Origin: Vombatus ursinus
Lineage: Eukaryota > Chordata > Mammalia > Diprotodontia > Vombatidae
Assembly (NCBI RefSeq): GCF_900497805.2
Contig: NW_020954562.1
Location: 17,611,264 to 17,675,263, forward strand
Length of the DNA stretch: 64,000 nt
Reading direction: 5' to 3'
A program made the translations under genes and the position numbers. Positions 29,650 through 40,844 of this stretch are shown piece after piece. The stretch's first letter is position 1; every line of letters begins with the position of its first letter. The notes under the pieces are model-generated. The model ran no database searches. It was given only the letters and a program-made list of their open reading frames with translations, and was not told where the DNA came from.

Positions 29650-30520
29650 GACTGTCTTTTTTTCCAGACAGTTTCTATCAGGTGAAAGTTTTCCTATGCC
29701 TCTGTTCATAGGTCTACTGGGTTTTCTCTTCCAATTTGTCTTAGACTCTCCTCAATAATGCCCTTTTGGCTCTAGAATTTTAGATGAGCTCTTTCTTAGT
29801 TCAATATGAGTCCATGCAATAGAGAAACATTGTTCTTTCTCTGGAGATTGAGGCAACCAGCATTTATAGCATGTATTTCTCCAGGTAAAGTTAATGGCTT
29901 GACATTCATGATACTTCAATCCTCTTGGGAGTCACTCTATTGTTGATCTGATCCCAAAATGATCTAAAAACTTGCTTAAACAAGTGTTGCAATTTCTGCT
30001 ATGGGGCTGCTTTTCTTTCCACTTAGTTCCTATGAAGGGCCCTTTCTGGAGTCATCAATGTCTGGCACAAAAATGAGCACCTTCTATTGATTCTGTTGTG
30101 TTTGGAAGGTCACTAGTTTATCTTGTTACTGAAAAACCAGAATTTTGGCATTCCCTCCCATCCCCTAATATCTAGATAATGGCATAAGCTCAGTGATAAA
30201 ATTTCTACTTTGGATTTATATTTATGGCTCTCTTCCAGGGCTCAGGACAATTTTCAGAATTCCTTAGTCACTTTTGATTCAATTTCTAATTCCTTGTTTT
30301 GATTCCTCCCACCAGACCTTACATTCTGTTTTCCTAATGTTTGATTATTTGCAAATTTCTTTCAACTCAATTTGTCTCTGTTGCTGGTTCCTGCATTTCT
30401 CTTTATTGATTTAATCATTCACTTTCTTCTTGGTATTAATTATTTGCTTTCATTTTGGTGTATTACCAATAATTTTTTAAGCTAGCTCTTTTTGATGATT
30501 TTTAACCTCTTCCTGAGATA
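29650..30520. other. Unassigned sequence, possibly decayed LINE
   Basis: T- and C-rich on the plus strand with no clear family. 30300-30500 may be an old LINE in reverse, but I cannot support a call. Confidence 0.3.
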
Positions 30521-30613
30521 AACTACATTCCAGATTGCTGAAAGAAATGGCAGATGTCATTGCTGAACCACTGTCAGTGGTCTCTGAGAAATGATTTTAA
30601 AATGCTTGTTTTA

Positions 30614-32563
30614 GGGGTGGAGTCTAGATGGCAGAGTAAAAGCAGTGACTTGCTTGAGCTCTCCTCTAAACCCCTCCAACTACCTGTAAAAAATGATTCT
30701 AAACAAATTCTAGAGCAGCAGAACCCACAAAAAGACAGAGTGAAATGATTTTTCAGCCCAAGACAACCTGGATGTTTCACGGGAAATGTCAGTTGCACCA
30801 GGCTGGGAGAGGAGCGTAGTTCAGCATGGGCCACGCAGGCAAAAACAGGGCCTCAGTGAACCTGGAGCAGGCCTTAGGTCACTGAATCATGGGCAGCTGT
30901 GGTGGTTTCTAGACTTCTCGACCCACAAACAACAAATACAACTTAGAAGGTCAGTAAAACAGTAAAAAAGGTGTGTCAGACCTGGGTGAGAGAGGATCGT
31001 GGTCTGGCCCCAGCCCTGGCACAGCCCTGGGGCGGCAGCCACAGTGGTAGTGACTGCTTGTGGAGCTGTCGGCCCACAGATGGAGGGGGGAATTGAGTAG
31101 CTGATCAGAGTGGGATTGCAGGGATCTCTTTGCTGGTGCTGAGGCAGGAATCTCTTGCTTTGTCCATGCTTGAATCTGGATCACAGTCCTGAGTGGTGGT
31201 CCTGGCATGAGGAGGAGCATTGGCATGGTGGAGCTTATGGCAGTGGTGGAGAGGGAATTCTTCTCATAGTTCTAAGGCATAAAAGAGAGTTTGTGGTCTC
31301 TCATAGACCAGAGCCCAGACCAGGAAAGGAGTAAACACCATGCCCTTGATCATACCACCTTGGAAGAACTGAAAATTTACAGGTTCCCTAGAAGTATCTC
31401 TGAAAAAAACTACACAAAACCCCTGAAGCTTGGGACAGTACACCCTCCACACTGGAAGCAGAGCACTATCTTAACAAAGAGTTTATAATTCAAGTAATTG
31501 GCTGGGATCATGAGCAAACTGCACAAAAAATGTCAGACCATAGAATCTTATTTTGGTGACAAAGAAGATCAAAACATATAATCAGAAGAAGACGACAAAG
31601 TCAAAACTTTTACATCCAAAACCTCCAAGAAAAATATGAATCAGTCAGAGGCCATGGAAGAGCTCAAAAAGGATTTTGAGAAGCAAGTAAGAGAAGTAGA
31701 GGAAAAATTGGGAGGAGAAATGAGAGTGTTACAAGAAAATCATGAAAAACAAATCAACAGCTTGCTAAAGGAGACCCAAAAGATACTGAAGAAAATAATA
31801 CCTTAAAAAATAGACTAACCCAAATGGCAAAAGAGGTCCAAAAAGTCAATGAGGAGAAGAGTGCCTTAAAAAGCAGAATTGGCCAAATGGAAAAGGGAAT
31901 CCAAAAACTCACTGAAGAAAATAATTCCTTAAAAATTAGAATGGGGCAAATGGAAGCAGATGACTCTATGAGAGATCAAGACTTTATAAAACAAAACCAA
32001 AAGAATGAAAAAATAGAGGGCAATGTGAGATATCTCATTGGAAAAACAACTGATCTGGAAAATAGATCCAGGAGAGATAATTTAAAAAATATTGAACTAC
32101 CTGAAAACCATGATCAAAAAAAAAGAGCCTAGATATCATTTTTCAAGAAATTATCAAGGAAAACTGTCCTGATATTCTAGAATCTGAGGGTAAAATAGAA
32201 ATTGAAAGAATCCGCCCATCACCTCCTGAAAGAGATCACAAAAGAAAAATTCCTAGGAATATCATAGCCAAATTCCAGAGTTCCCAGGTTAAGGAGAAAA
32301 TATTGCAAGTAGCCAGAAAGAAATAATTCAAGTATTGTGGAAACACAATCAGAATAACACAAAATTAAGCAGCTTCTACATTAAGGAATCAAAGGGCTTG
32401 GAATATGATATTCTGGAGGTCACAGGAGCTAGAATAAAAACCAAGAATCACCTACCCAGAAAAAAAATCATAAGGGACTTATTATTTTGTTTGCAATCCT
32501 ATATGGAAATATAATGTTTTGTAATTTATGAGACCTTTCTCAGTATTAGGGTAGTTGAAGGGA

Positions 32564-32597
<34 letters not shown>

Positions 32598-32864
32598 TTT
32601 TCCATGCAACTGGTAAATAAGATATATAGGCAAAGGGGTATAGAAAGCTATCCTGACCTACAGGAAAGTGGGAGGGGAAAGGGATAAGAGAAGGTGGGGA
32701 GTGATAGAAGGGAGGGCAGATTTCAGGAAGATGTATTCAGAATGTGTGCCATCTTGAGGTGGGGGGAAGGGAGAGATGGGGAGAAAATTTGGAACTCAAA
32801 ATCTTGTGGAAGTGAATGTTGAAAACTAAAAATAAATAAGTTGATTAATAATAAAAAAAGAAAA
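30614..32864 (+). mobile_element. Full-length HAL1-type (ORF2-less L1) element 1
   Basis: A 2.25 kb insertion flanked by an exact 15 bp duplication 'aaaatgcttgtttta' (30599-30613 and 32865-32879). It starts with the 5' UTR ('ggagtctagatggcagagta'), followed by about 0.9 kb of 5' UTR, ORF1 (31510 to about 32470), and then a 3' UTR with (TA)(TG) at 32563-32597 and a G/A-rich block, ending in an A-rich tail. There is no reverse transcriptase or endonuclease between ORF1 and 3' UTR, and none elsewhere in the insertion. HAL1 elements of this layout are known in mammals and must use L1 enzymes in trans. Confidence 0.88.
31510..32470 (+). pseudogene. L1-type ORF1 (HAL1 element 1), broken
   Basis: It encodes the RNA-binding ORF1 protein of L1-lineage elements, which in working copies trimerises through a coiled coil and coats the element RNA. 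Visible in order: an N-terminus reading MSKLHKKCQTIESYFGD (stop about 23 codons in); a coiled coil with EEKSALKSRIGQMEKGIQKL and EENNSLKIRMGQM (31824-31970); the RRM start TTDLENRSRRDNLKNIELPE (32047-32106); and the C-terminal domain start ('ccaaattccagagttcccag', KFQSSQ, then 'ILQVARKK'). The end of the C-terminal domain is deleted at about 32457-32470 relative to element 2. Several stops and frame changes make it nonfunctional. Confidence 0.85.
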
Positions 32865-33259
32865 AAAATGCTTGTTTTATTCCACAGATTGAAACAAATT
32901 AATTAATTTTGAAAAAAAAAGAAAGATGATGGAAAATGGTACTGGTGCTACGGGGTTTAAAAAAGACAAAGGTTGCCCCAGATGTTAAAAGGAAAGAGAA
33001 AGGTAGATGTAAATAACAGACCAGTGAAATTGAACTTTGTTTCAATCAAAATTCTAGAAGGTTGGCTGATGATCATCTAACAAAGAAAGAGGTGATCTCA
33101 AAGAGCCAGGATGATGTCAGCAAGTCATAAAGGATTTACCTCATTTCCTTTTTTGACAGTGTTATTAGACAGTTAAATCAGAGGAATAGTTGACCTAGAA
33201 TTTAGCAAAGCATTTGATAAAATCACATTTTTCTTGTGGAAAAGGTGGAGAGCTCCATT

Positions 33260-33463
33260 AGAGGTGTCAAATATGTAGGCTCTAACACTCCTGAGTTAGC
33301 CCAAACCAGATTAAAATGCAATTGGGGAATATATAACAAAATAAATAAAAATACAATAGAACATAGATAATATTAAAATGTAGTTTTCTAAGTCAACATG
33401 TAGCCAGCAGGAATCCTTATGGACACCTAAATGACCTGTTTCTATTAGAGTTTGACACCATTG
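33260..33463 (-). mobile_element. hAT-type MITE, copy 3, inside CR1/L3
   Basis: The ends read 'aggtgtcaaat' and 'tttgacaccattg'. The interior 'caattggggaatatataaca' and 'acaatagaacatagataata' matches the copies at 15475 (same strand) and 14032 (opposite). Confidence 0.8.
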
Positions 33464-33618
33464 ACCAACATGGCAGTGCGTTTAGGCAGACTCAGAGATC
33501 TTTGCTAATGGCTCAATGTCAACTTTAAAGGAGATGGAGTATGTCAGGGTCTTTGGTCTTATGCTGTTTTTACCTGTATAGGGAGCCATAATTCCAGAAG
33601 GCTGTGCAAACACATGAA

Positions 33619-33667
<49 letters not shown>
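33619..33667. repeat. (GT)n microsatellite
   Basis: About 24 uninterrupted GT units. Confidence 0.98.
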
Positions 33668-33669
<2 letters not shown>

Positions 33670-33822
33670 TCTTTAAGGAAACTGGTTAAATAATACCGGG
33701 AGGAAGCTAAGAAAGAAAAATGACATGGTATATTGTATTTCTCCAAGGGTTCTTTGGATTTTGGATTTCCTCTTCCTTTCTGCTTAAGTCAGATGTTTGG
33801 TATTGAAGAAAGCAGCAGTATT

Positions 33823-33886
33823 TTTATTTTTAATGTTTTTTTAGGCAGTTGGGGTTAAGTGACTTGCCCAGGGTCGCACAGCTAGG
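33823..33886 (-). mobile_element. 5'-truncated WSINE1
   Basis: A 64 bp remnant: T-rich start, 'gcagttggggttaagtgact', 'tgcccagggtcgcacagcta'. It is flanked by 'aaagcagcagtatt' (33809-33822) and 'aaaacagcagtatt' (33887-33900), a 13/14 duplication. This shows that it inserted already truncated. Confidence 0.85.
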
Positions 33887-33939
33887 AAAACAGCAGTATT
33901 AACACAGTTTTAGGAAGTTTCATCACTCCTACTAATGAC

Positions 33940-34400
33940 TCATTGCTCCTCCTTCATTTTTGAAGAGGATCAATGACATCACAGGGTGATGTTTTGACTT
34001 GTGTGAATTGGGTGTAAGTTGCATGAAATCATCAACCTCACTCTCTCTCTTACAGAGTCATTGGAAGTCCAGTGGCCACACAAAAGTCAGGATGATTGGT
34101 GATGGCCAACAAAGCAGTGGATGATCTTGGTGTCTTAGATGTATAACCAAGCTGTAAGCACTCCACAGTGCTTGCTTTGGCTACCTTCATAGCCATTGGA
34201 ACAAATTGTTCTCATCTACTCATTCTGCCCAGGGAAGTCTTCACATGCTTGGGGTAGACTTCACCCTAACTCACTAATGGGTTTGAGGTCTGTCAATTAC
34301 CCTCAACCTGGTTTAGCCCATATGCTGTGTAGCCACTGAGCCTGCTACAGCTTCTTGGAGTCACAGGTGAGAGTTGGGGGATAGCTGGACACCAAAGGTG
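33940..34400 (-). mobile_element. Unnamed SINE-type repeat (family B), copy 2
   Basis: The reverse of the copy at 17630: 'tgacatcacagggtgatgtt', 'cctcactctctctcttacag', 'ggtctgtcaattaccctcaa' and 'gctacagcttcttggagtca', then 'caggtgaga'. It may extend to about 34480, where 'ccaatgacta' faces 'ctaatgactc' at 33932, a weak duplication candidate. Confidence 0.68.
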
Positions 34401-34689
34401 GATGAGTAGCACTGAAAAGGGCTCAGCAAGTCCTCACACCAGAAGTGCTAGTCCTCCCTGAATATCCCATGCACCTAATACCAATGACTAGTGTGGACCT
34501 CAATGAGGTCATACACTTCTAATCATTAGAAAATGGGCCCATCTGTGGAGTGAGGGCAGATTCTTGATCTCTCAGCATTCTGGTAGCAAACATTGGTGAT
34601 AGATTCACTGTGGGGGTTTATCCGTGGCAAGTCCTTTCCCAGCTAAGCAAGTCCCCAAACACAAAGAGCAGCTCTAGTATAGCCTTCTT

Positions 34690-35130
34690 ATTGGAAATTA
34701 GGACTTATTTAATTATCTACTTAACAAGTATCAATGTCAAATATTGTGCTAAGAAATTAGAACTACTAAGGCAAAAAGAAAACAGGTTTTGCACTTATGA
34801 AGCTTCCATCTTGTTTGGGGGAAAACAACATAAACACAGGTAAGTAATTTCTGGTGTGGTAAGGGGAGGACACCAGCAGCAATTGGAGAGAGGAGAGGGA
34901 TCTGAAGTTTACTTCTGTAGGGTGTCCCATTGGAGCTAAGCTTTCAAAGAAACTAAAGATTCGTTGTATAAGGCTGAAGTGAGTGAAGAGTATATTTTAG
35001 GCATGTTGGTAGAGGCAAGCTGGGCCAAGCCATGAAGGCAAGAAATGGAATGTCATGTACTGGGAAGAGCAAACCAGACCAGTTTGGGCGGAATGTAGAG
35101 AGGAGAAAAGGAATACACAATAAACCCACA
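34690..35130 (+). repeat. Family A old repeat, diverged copy
   Basis: 'atctacttaacaagtatcaa' with 'aatattgtgctaagaaatta', 'aagcttccatcttgtttggg', and 'gccatgaaggcaagaaatgg' parallel the head, 'ggagctcaca' and 'gccaggttatgaagg' blocks of the family. Confidence 0.5.
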
Positions 35131-35925
35131 ATAGAATATTTTAATGAAGAGGACCATAGGCAAATACATACACACATTCTTTACAAGGTATTCACAAGTG
35201 GTTATCCAATTTTTAATGCCATAGGTAGTAAGTAGGAATCTATTCCCCACAAATAATTATTATCTCTGTTTAGGTCCATAAACATAATATCATGTTTGTT
35301 TTCCTTTATTTCTGTTGAAATTGAGATTTGTAGTCTCCACCATTAATTTTCTTCTTTGTCATGTGGCTCCACAAAGAAATACAACTTTATCTAGAATGAT
35401 TTCTCAATACTTGTTATGCTCCCTAGGGGTTCCCAAATAGTTTTTAATGTCTTGTGTTTCAGCGATGCCACTTTTCCTCTCCCTGTCCCTATCACATAGT
35501 GTTCCTGGGAGTACAAAGTCCAGAGGTCATGAATATTGTGAAAATGGCCATGCCAGCAGCAGGTACCACTCAGGCATGTTTATGGAAAGTCCTCTGGTTC
35601 TGTTTTTATTTTCCTTTGTGTTAGTTCCAGGAGACTGGCCCATGTGTTACCAACACATTTCAGGGAAGACTTATGGTACAAGAGCAAGCTCTGCCAACAT
35701 TTGTTTATTTTGGGAAAAGGAGAATATGAGCAAATAAACCCAACACCCCATTGCTTTACCTCTGCTAGATGAAAGCATCCCGATCTATTTCTTAAGCTCA
35801 ACTGTTGTCATGCCAGCTTGAAGACAGTATCTAGGGAGTCGTATTTCATCTTGATAACTTGTTAAAATTGCTATTGCAAAAAAATTGTTGGTTGTTAAAA
35901 TGCTATAATTTTAACCACTAAAAAA
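35131..35925. other. Unassigned sequence
   Basis: No repeat named. A 96-codon plus-strand frame (35447-35737) and a 73-codon minus-strand frame overlap here. Neither has a recognisable domain or exon-like borders, so I do not call a gene. Confidence 0.35.
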
Positions 35926-36517
35926 TAACAGAGGATTCTGGGAAGATGGAAGAGTAGGTCAGAAAATTCCAAGCTCTCCATATTTTCCCCACAGAAAAGA
36001 CAAAAAAGCACCTCATAGCAAACATAGAGCAGTAAAGATAAACAGGAGTTGGGGCAGAATAGTGGTCTTCCTGGGATAACCCAGAGAATATCTGAAGAAA
36101 AATCCCAGGACTGAGATTTGGTCCCTGTGAAGTCTAAATACCTCCACACTAGTTCCACTGAAACAGTAAGTGGTAAGCCCTGGGGCTAGCTGAGTTGAGA
36201 GGTAGCCTTGGCCCCAGCCACAGGAATTTTCACCTCCCAGATAGTGTGGGGAGTTGGGCATCTAAATGGGGGAAGACTGAAGGAGCCTCTGCTGATAAGG
36301 GACTCCAGACGCAGCTGTGTTGCTCTGGGTGAGAAGAAACCAGCACACTCCATGTGAGTGTAGAAATAGTGGTGTGGGCACTAACAGGAGAGCAGAGTTC
36401 TTGGTTTCAGTTCCATGCCAGAGGGAAGAACTGAAGGAGGACCTGAGGCCAAAGGCACCAACACCCATACCCCAGGACTAGAAGTGATTACAATAAGTTG
36501 CTATGAATTAAAAAAAA

Positions 36518-37440
36518 ATGAGTAGGCAAAGGAGAAAGAACCCAACCATAGAAAGTTACTATGGGAATAGAGAAGACCAGGGCTCATCTTCAGAAAAGGA
36601 TACTGAAGCAAAAAAAAAGCCTTTTCTACCCCAAAGAGTAATGTCAAATGGTCACCTGTCCCCCAAAAAATTCATAGAAGAACTTTAAAAATGAAATGAG
36701 ATTGAGAAAATTTAAAAAAAATAATGAAATCCAAGAAAAACAATAATATTATGGAAAGAAAGTTAACCAACTGGAAAAGGAGATACAAAATCTCAAGGAA
36801 GAAAATGACTTCTTGAAAATTAAAATTGGGCAAGGGGAAGCCAGCGAAGTTATGAGAACAAGAAATGATAAAAAAATAAAGAATGAAAAATTAGAAGAGA
36901 ATGTGAAACATTTCATAAGAAAAACAACTGATCCAGAGAACTGCTCAAGAAGAGAAAACAAAAGAATAGTAAGATTAGCTGAAAGCTATTATCAAAAAAA
37001 AAATCTTGATAGTATAATACAAGAAATAATTAAATTGTCCTGAAGTGGTAGAATAAGAGGGGAAAGTAGAAATCAAAAAAAATCCACTGATCAGCACCTG
37101 AAGGAGATCCTGTGAGGAAAACCTATAGGAATATCATAGCTAAATTCCAAAACCCCCAGCTCCAGGAGAAAATATTATGAGAAAAAAGAAAAAAAAATTC
37201 AAATACAGTGCAGCCACAATTAGAATCACACAAGACCTAGCAGTGGCAACCCTAAAAGACCACAGGTCTTGGAACACTATATATCAAAGAGCAAAAGAAC
37301 TGGGGGTGTGGCTGAAAATATCATACCCAGCAAAGTTAAGCATAATCCTGAATGAAGAAATATGGACATTTAACAAACTGTCAGATTTTCAGGATTTTAT
37401 TGCAAAAAGACCTAAACTCAATAGAAAATTTGACATATAA
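36518..37440 (+). pseudogene. L1-type ORF1 (HAL1 element 3), broken
   Basis: About 307 codons in total, close to the usual L1 ORF1 length. It starts at MSRQRRKNPTIESYYGNRED (36518), sharing TIESY(F/Y)G with element 1. A coiled coil lies around 36765-36840 (EIQNLKEENDFLKIKIGQ-like). The RRM start is KTTDPENCSRRENKRIVRLA (36919-36978). The C-terminal domain at 37177-37440 reads TIRITQDLAVATLKDHRSWN, then ISYPAKLSIILNEEIWTFNK and RPKLNRKFD, all canonical for L1 ORF1 proteins. Internal stops and frame changes break it. The A-rich run at 37168-37198 is inside the C-terminal region. Confidence 0.88.
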
Positions 37441-37852
37441 GATCCAAGACAAATATAAGGTAAACATCAAAGACTAATTACAGGGCCTCAAAAAGGACAG
37501 CCTGTTTACTTTATATATGAGGAAATGTAAACTATATGTATACAATTATAATTGGTATATAATTAGTAATTATGTTAGTATGTAATTATAATATAATCAT
37601 ATTATAATTAGTAATTAGATTATAATTAGTAATTGGATAGTTTGAAAGAAAGATTGGAGTAGAGGTGAGTATGATGTGATCTAAAAAATAATACCACCTA
37701 GGAAAAGATAAAAAGAGTAATTGTCTTATACAAATGAGGTGTGAGAAGAAGAATTGACAGAGAGGAATTGGATGGGGGAGGAGGGCTGGTAGTTCTGGAA
37801 CCCTACTCTCATTGGGAATGGCTTTAAGAGGGAACTATATATGTATATATAC

Positions 37853-37892
<40 letters not shown>

Positions 37893-37894
<2 letters not shown>

Positions 37895-38250
37895 CTAGAA
37901 AGGTATGAAAATCTTCTAACTTCAGAAAAAAGTAAAAGGCTAAGGGAGGGGGGAGAAGATAAGGGAGAGAATTCTACTTACATCAGTTCTGGGTTAAAGA
38001 GAGAACAATATATACATTTAGAAGGTAATAAAAGTCTTATAAATTTATAAAGAAATAAGAGGGTGAGGGAATAGAGTAAGGGGGTATAGAGGGATGTCTA
38101 GATTAAAGGGAATGGGATAAAGAAGGAACAACATATATATTTGGAAGGCTATAAAAGTCTTCTGAATTTAGATAGAAACAAGAGGGCAAGGATCTTTGTA
38201 GGGGGAATAGGTTAAGTAATGGGAGGGCAAGGTAGCAGGAAGAAGTAAAG
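37893..38250 (+). repeat. Tandem 100-130 bp units in HAL1 3' UTR
   Basis: Three diverged copies share the order '(g)aacaatatatacatttaga' (about 38005), 'aggtaataaaagtcttataa', 'gaaataagagggtgaggg'. They are seen best at 38001-38065 and 38125-38190, and more weakly at 37893-37960. Confidence 0.7.
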
Positions 38251-38639
38251 TAGACAAGTCAGGAAGGATACGAAATAAGAGATACACACAAATATAAAAT
38301 AAAGATCATTAGTAGAATTTATTAGGGAATGAAAACAGTTAGTAATCATGATCTCAGACAAGTTAAAGCTAAAATAGGTTTAATCAAAAAAGAAAAATTG
38401 GGAAACTATACCACATGTCAGCCATATTAATAAATATTGTTTTAGACCATTTAAAATAACTGGACAGTATAAGGTTGGAGTATTGATGTGGTGTAGGAAA
38501 AGATGAGTTGCTAAACTTAGAAAAATATGGGAAGACTTGGACTTAGGAAGGAAGATATTATCTATTCTCAGAGAAACAGAGGACAAACAAGTATAGTATG
38601 GTCTTACATAGATGCATATGAATTAATGAGTATGATTAT

Positions 38640-38785
38640 AAATATCTAAGTATATGTATGTGAATATGTGTATGTATTTATGTCTATATGTATGTCTATA
38701 TGTTATGTGTACGTGTATATGTATGTATGTATCTGCATATACATACATACATTTTATCTCTCTTTCTTCATATATATATATATCT
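38640..38785. repeat. TATG/TGTA/TATA microsatellite cluster
   Basis: Mixed TATG and TATA units inside the HAL1 3' UTR. Overlapping Tyr/Cys-rich frames are artefacts. Confidence 0.9.
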
Positions 38786-39105
38786 GCTCTGATTGTAGCC
38801 TGCAGTGGAGTGGGGGAGAAAGGGAGAAAAAAGACCAAAGTAAAAAGTGCACAGCAGAGAACAAAAGAAAACTCACAAGGAAACAAAGAAAGGATGGACA
38901 GCTCTGAACACAATGTATGGCATTTATTATACAGGTTTCTTGAAATGGAAATTTATTGCTGTATATTTTGAATTCTCTCTTATGTTCTGCTGTGCACATG
39001 GCAATGACTTTTTTCTTTTCTTTTTTTATATTTAAGTTTTAGTATTAAAGTTTATGTTTCTTTTTCTTTTCTTATGGTATATTTAAGTTTCAAATAAATT
39101 AATTT

Positions 39106-39900
39106 AAAAAACCCATTATGCTGAAATTAAGAAAAAAGATCTGATGAAAGAGTAGCAATTTTATTTTAAGTGTTTAATTCAATTCTAAACAATGAACAAT
39201 ATAAGACTATCTAAAATAAAAGAGTTGGCAGACGTGGTTTTATTGCGTATCCAAAGTTAACAAGAAATACTATTTGATAGGACATTTGGTCATCTTAAAG
39301 GTCAGTGATTGAACTATAGCTCAAGATTTTGCAAGGAGGTCACAGTGGAGGTTATTATTGTGTAAAGATCAATAGCTGTTGCAGAAGAGGAAGAGAAATT
39401 ATAAAAGGAATTCAAGAAAGGATTAGAAACTGAGTTAGCCTATGCTTTATATTCAGTAATTTTAATGCAAAGATGAGTATAGGGAAGGAACTTGAAAATT
39501 ATTTTGGAGGAGAAAATGTGGTTTAGGCTTAAGTGAGGAGAGAGGCCAAAGGCTTGAACACAAAGCAAATGCTTCACCCTTACATTAATACTTCGTTTAA
39601 GAAGAAACTTTTGAGGTGTTGAATATAATAAGCATTGAACAACATTACAAGAAATGAAATTGGCTATAGCCTTACAAAGAGTAAATTCTTACAAATGGGT
39701 ACCAATGTGGGAGTGATTCCTGAATCACTGTCTTTGCAGTCAGATTATTAACTTGTTAGAGCTAAGATCAAAATCAATAACGAATTAGATGAAAGAAAAA
39801 TGAAAAGATTTAGTGAGTAATTGAAACAACTCCAACCTGACCTTTTTAAACAAGATGTTGTCACTGAAAATTAAAGCATGCATAAAATGATAGTCGTAAA
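39106..39900. other. Unassigned A-rich sequence
   Basis: No repeat or gene recognised. Confidence 0.35.
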
Positions 39901-39926
39901 CCTAAATTATCACCATTTCCTGAGAC

Positions 39927-40320
39927 AGGCAGGTAGGTGCTGCACTGGGTAAAATGCTGGAGAGTGGGAGTTAGGAAGATCTGATCAAATTTTTGCCTTA
40001 AATACCTACTTAGCATGTGACTGTGCAAACAAAGGTGTAGAAACTGTGGCCTTGAGGCCACGTGTAGCCTCTCAATAAAAGGATTTATTCTGTGAAGCTC
40101 GGATTCAGTCAAAAGGACACACCCAAGCACCTTGAAGGCCACATGTGGCCTGGAGGCTGCAGGTCTGCACTCCAGAACTCCTTTTAACTTCAGCTTCCTT
40201 ATCAGTAAAATGATAATAACAATATTACCCACTTCTCAGGTTTATGGAATCGCATGAGATACATATAAAACACTTGGAACACCTTGAAAGTGCAATATCA
40301 ATACTAGCTAAAATGAGCTA
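39927..40320 (+). mobile_element. MIR/WALLSI-type SINE split by a hAT MITE
   Basis: The head and CORE lie at 39927-40027 ('caggtaggtgctgcactggg', 'cctacttagcatgtgactgt'). The remainder lies at 40176-40320 ('taacttcagcttccttatca', 'cgcatgagatacatataaaa', 'ggaacaccttgaaagtgcaa'). Confidence 0.7.
40028..40175 (+). mobile_element. Palindromic hAT-type MITE inside SINE
   Basis: 'actgtggccttgaggccacg' on the left mirrors 'ccacatgtggcctggaggct' on the right. Between them, 'caataaaaggatttattctg' and 'ggattcagtcaaaaggacac' are typical of a common mammalian hAT MITE. Confidence 0.7.
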
Positions 40321-40549
40321 CTACTTAGGGAATTTTAATTGATATAAACCACTACAAGAAGAATAGAAACTATATCAATTAGCAAATGCTGCCAACTACT
40401 TAAAATATAAACTCATTTCTGTAGTCCAATGGAGTATTGTGGAAGATGAGGAACATAAATAGTGAGAAGCGGCGGAGATAAAAAAAAAAAAGTTTACAGA
40501 AAGTTTGCTGAGAGGCCCAATTTAACCATATCTTTCCAAGGGCTCTCAA

Positions 40550-40596
40550 AGTAAAAACAAAAACAAAAACAAACAAACAAACAAACAAAAAAAAAC
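40550..40596. repeat. (CAAA)n / A-rich simple repeat
   Basis: CAAAAA then CAAA units at 40553-40596, probably a decayed retroposon tail. Confidence 0.8.
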
Positions 40597-40844
40597 CTGG
40601 AAGGACAACAAAGATGATAAAAGGAAAAGATCTCTAAAAATTTCTACTAAAAATTCTTTTCTTTGGCATTGACAGTGGAGTGAACCCTTTTGGACTCTTT
40701 CATTACCGTCTTGCATGTGCAGCATGAAGATTAAAGAAAACAAAGATAGAAAGGGCAGCTGATTGAAACAGTTATAGTCAGAGGAGGTCCCTGCTGGAGA
40801 TCATAAAATTTTCAGGGCGTTAAGGGATTTGTTCTTACAATGTT

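Larger units (their letters stand above)
30525..33590 (+). mobile_element. CR1/L3 LINE relic split by HAL1 and by a hAT MITE
   Basis: Three pieces of one CR1/L3 ORF2 lie in order. 30525-30613 has 'aatggcagatgtcattgctg'. 32880-33259 includes sequence reading NNRPVKLNFVSIKILE (about 33015-33060), matching the RT motif NYRPVSLTSV..K.LE, and 'agcaaagcatttgataaaat' for SKAFD. 33464-33590 has 'tttgctaatggctcaatgtc' and 'gggtctttggtcttatgctg', the region just before the FADD motif. The continuity across both gaps shows that HAL1 and the MITE came later. Confidence 0.75.
35931..39105 (+). mobile_element. HAL1-type (ORF2-less L1) element 3, different subfamily
   Basis: The 5' end is 'gaggattctgggaagatgga', unlike elements 1 and 2. 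A 5' UTR of about 590 bp is followed by ORF1 (36518-37440) and then about 1.66 kb of 3' UTR with microsatellites (37838-37892, 38640-38785) and tandem 3' UTR units (37893-38250), ending 'caaataaattaatttaaaaa'. No endonuclease or RT sequence is present. I could not find a convincing target-site duplication, so the outer limits are estimates. Confidence 0.8.

Noticed and set aside
35447-35737. 96-codon frame as a possible exon
   Set aside because: No splice-site logic, domain or codon bias; similar-length frames occur by chance on the other strand.
39861-40232. 123-codon minus-strand frame
   Set aside because: Antisense to a SINE split by a hAT MITE.
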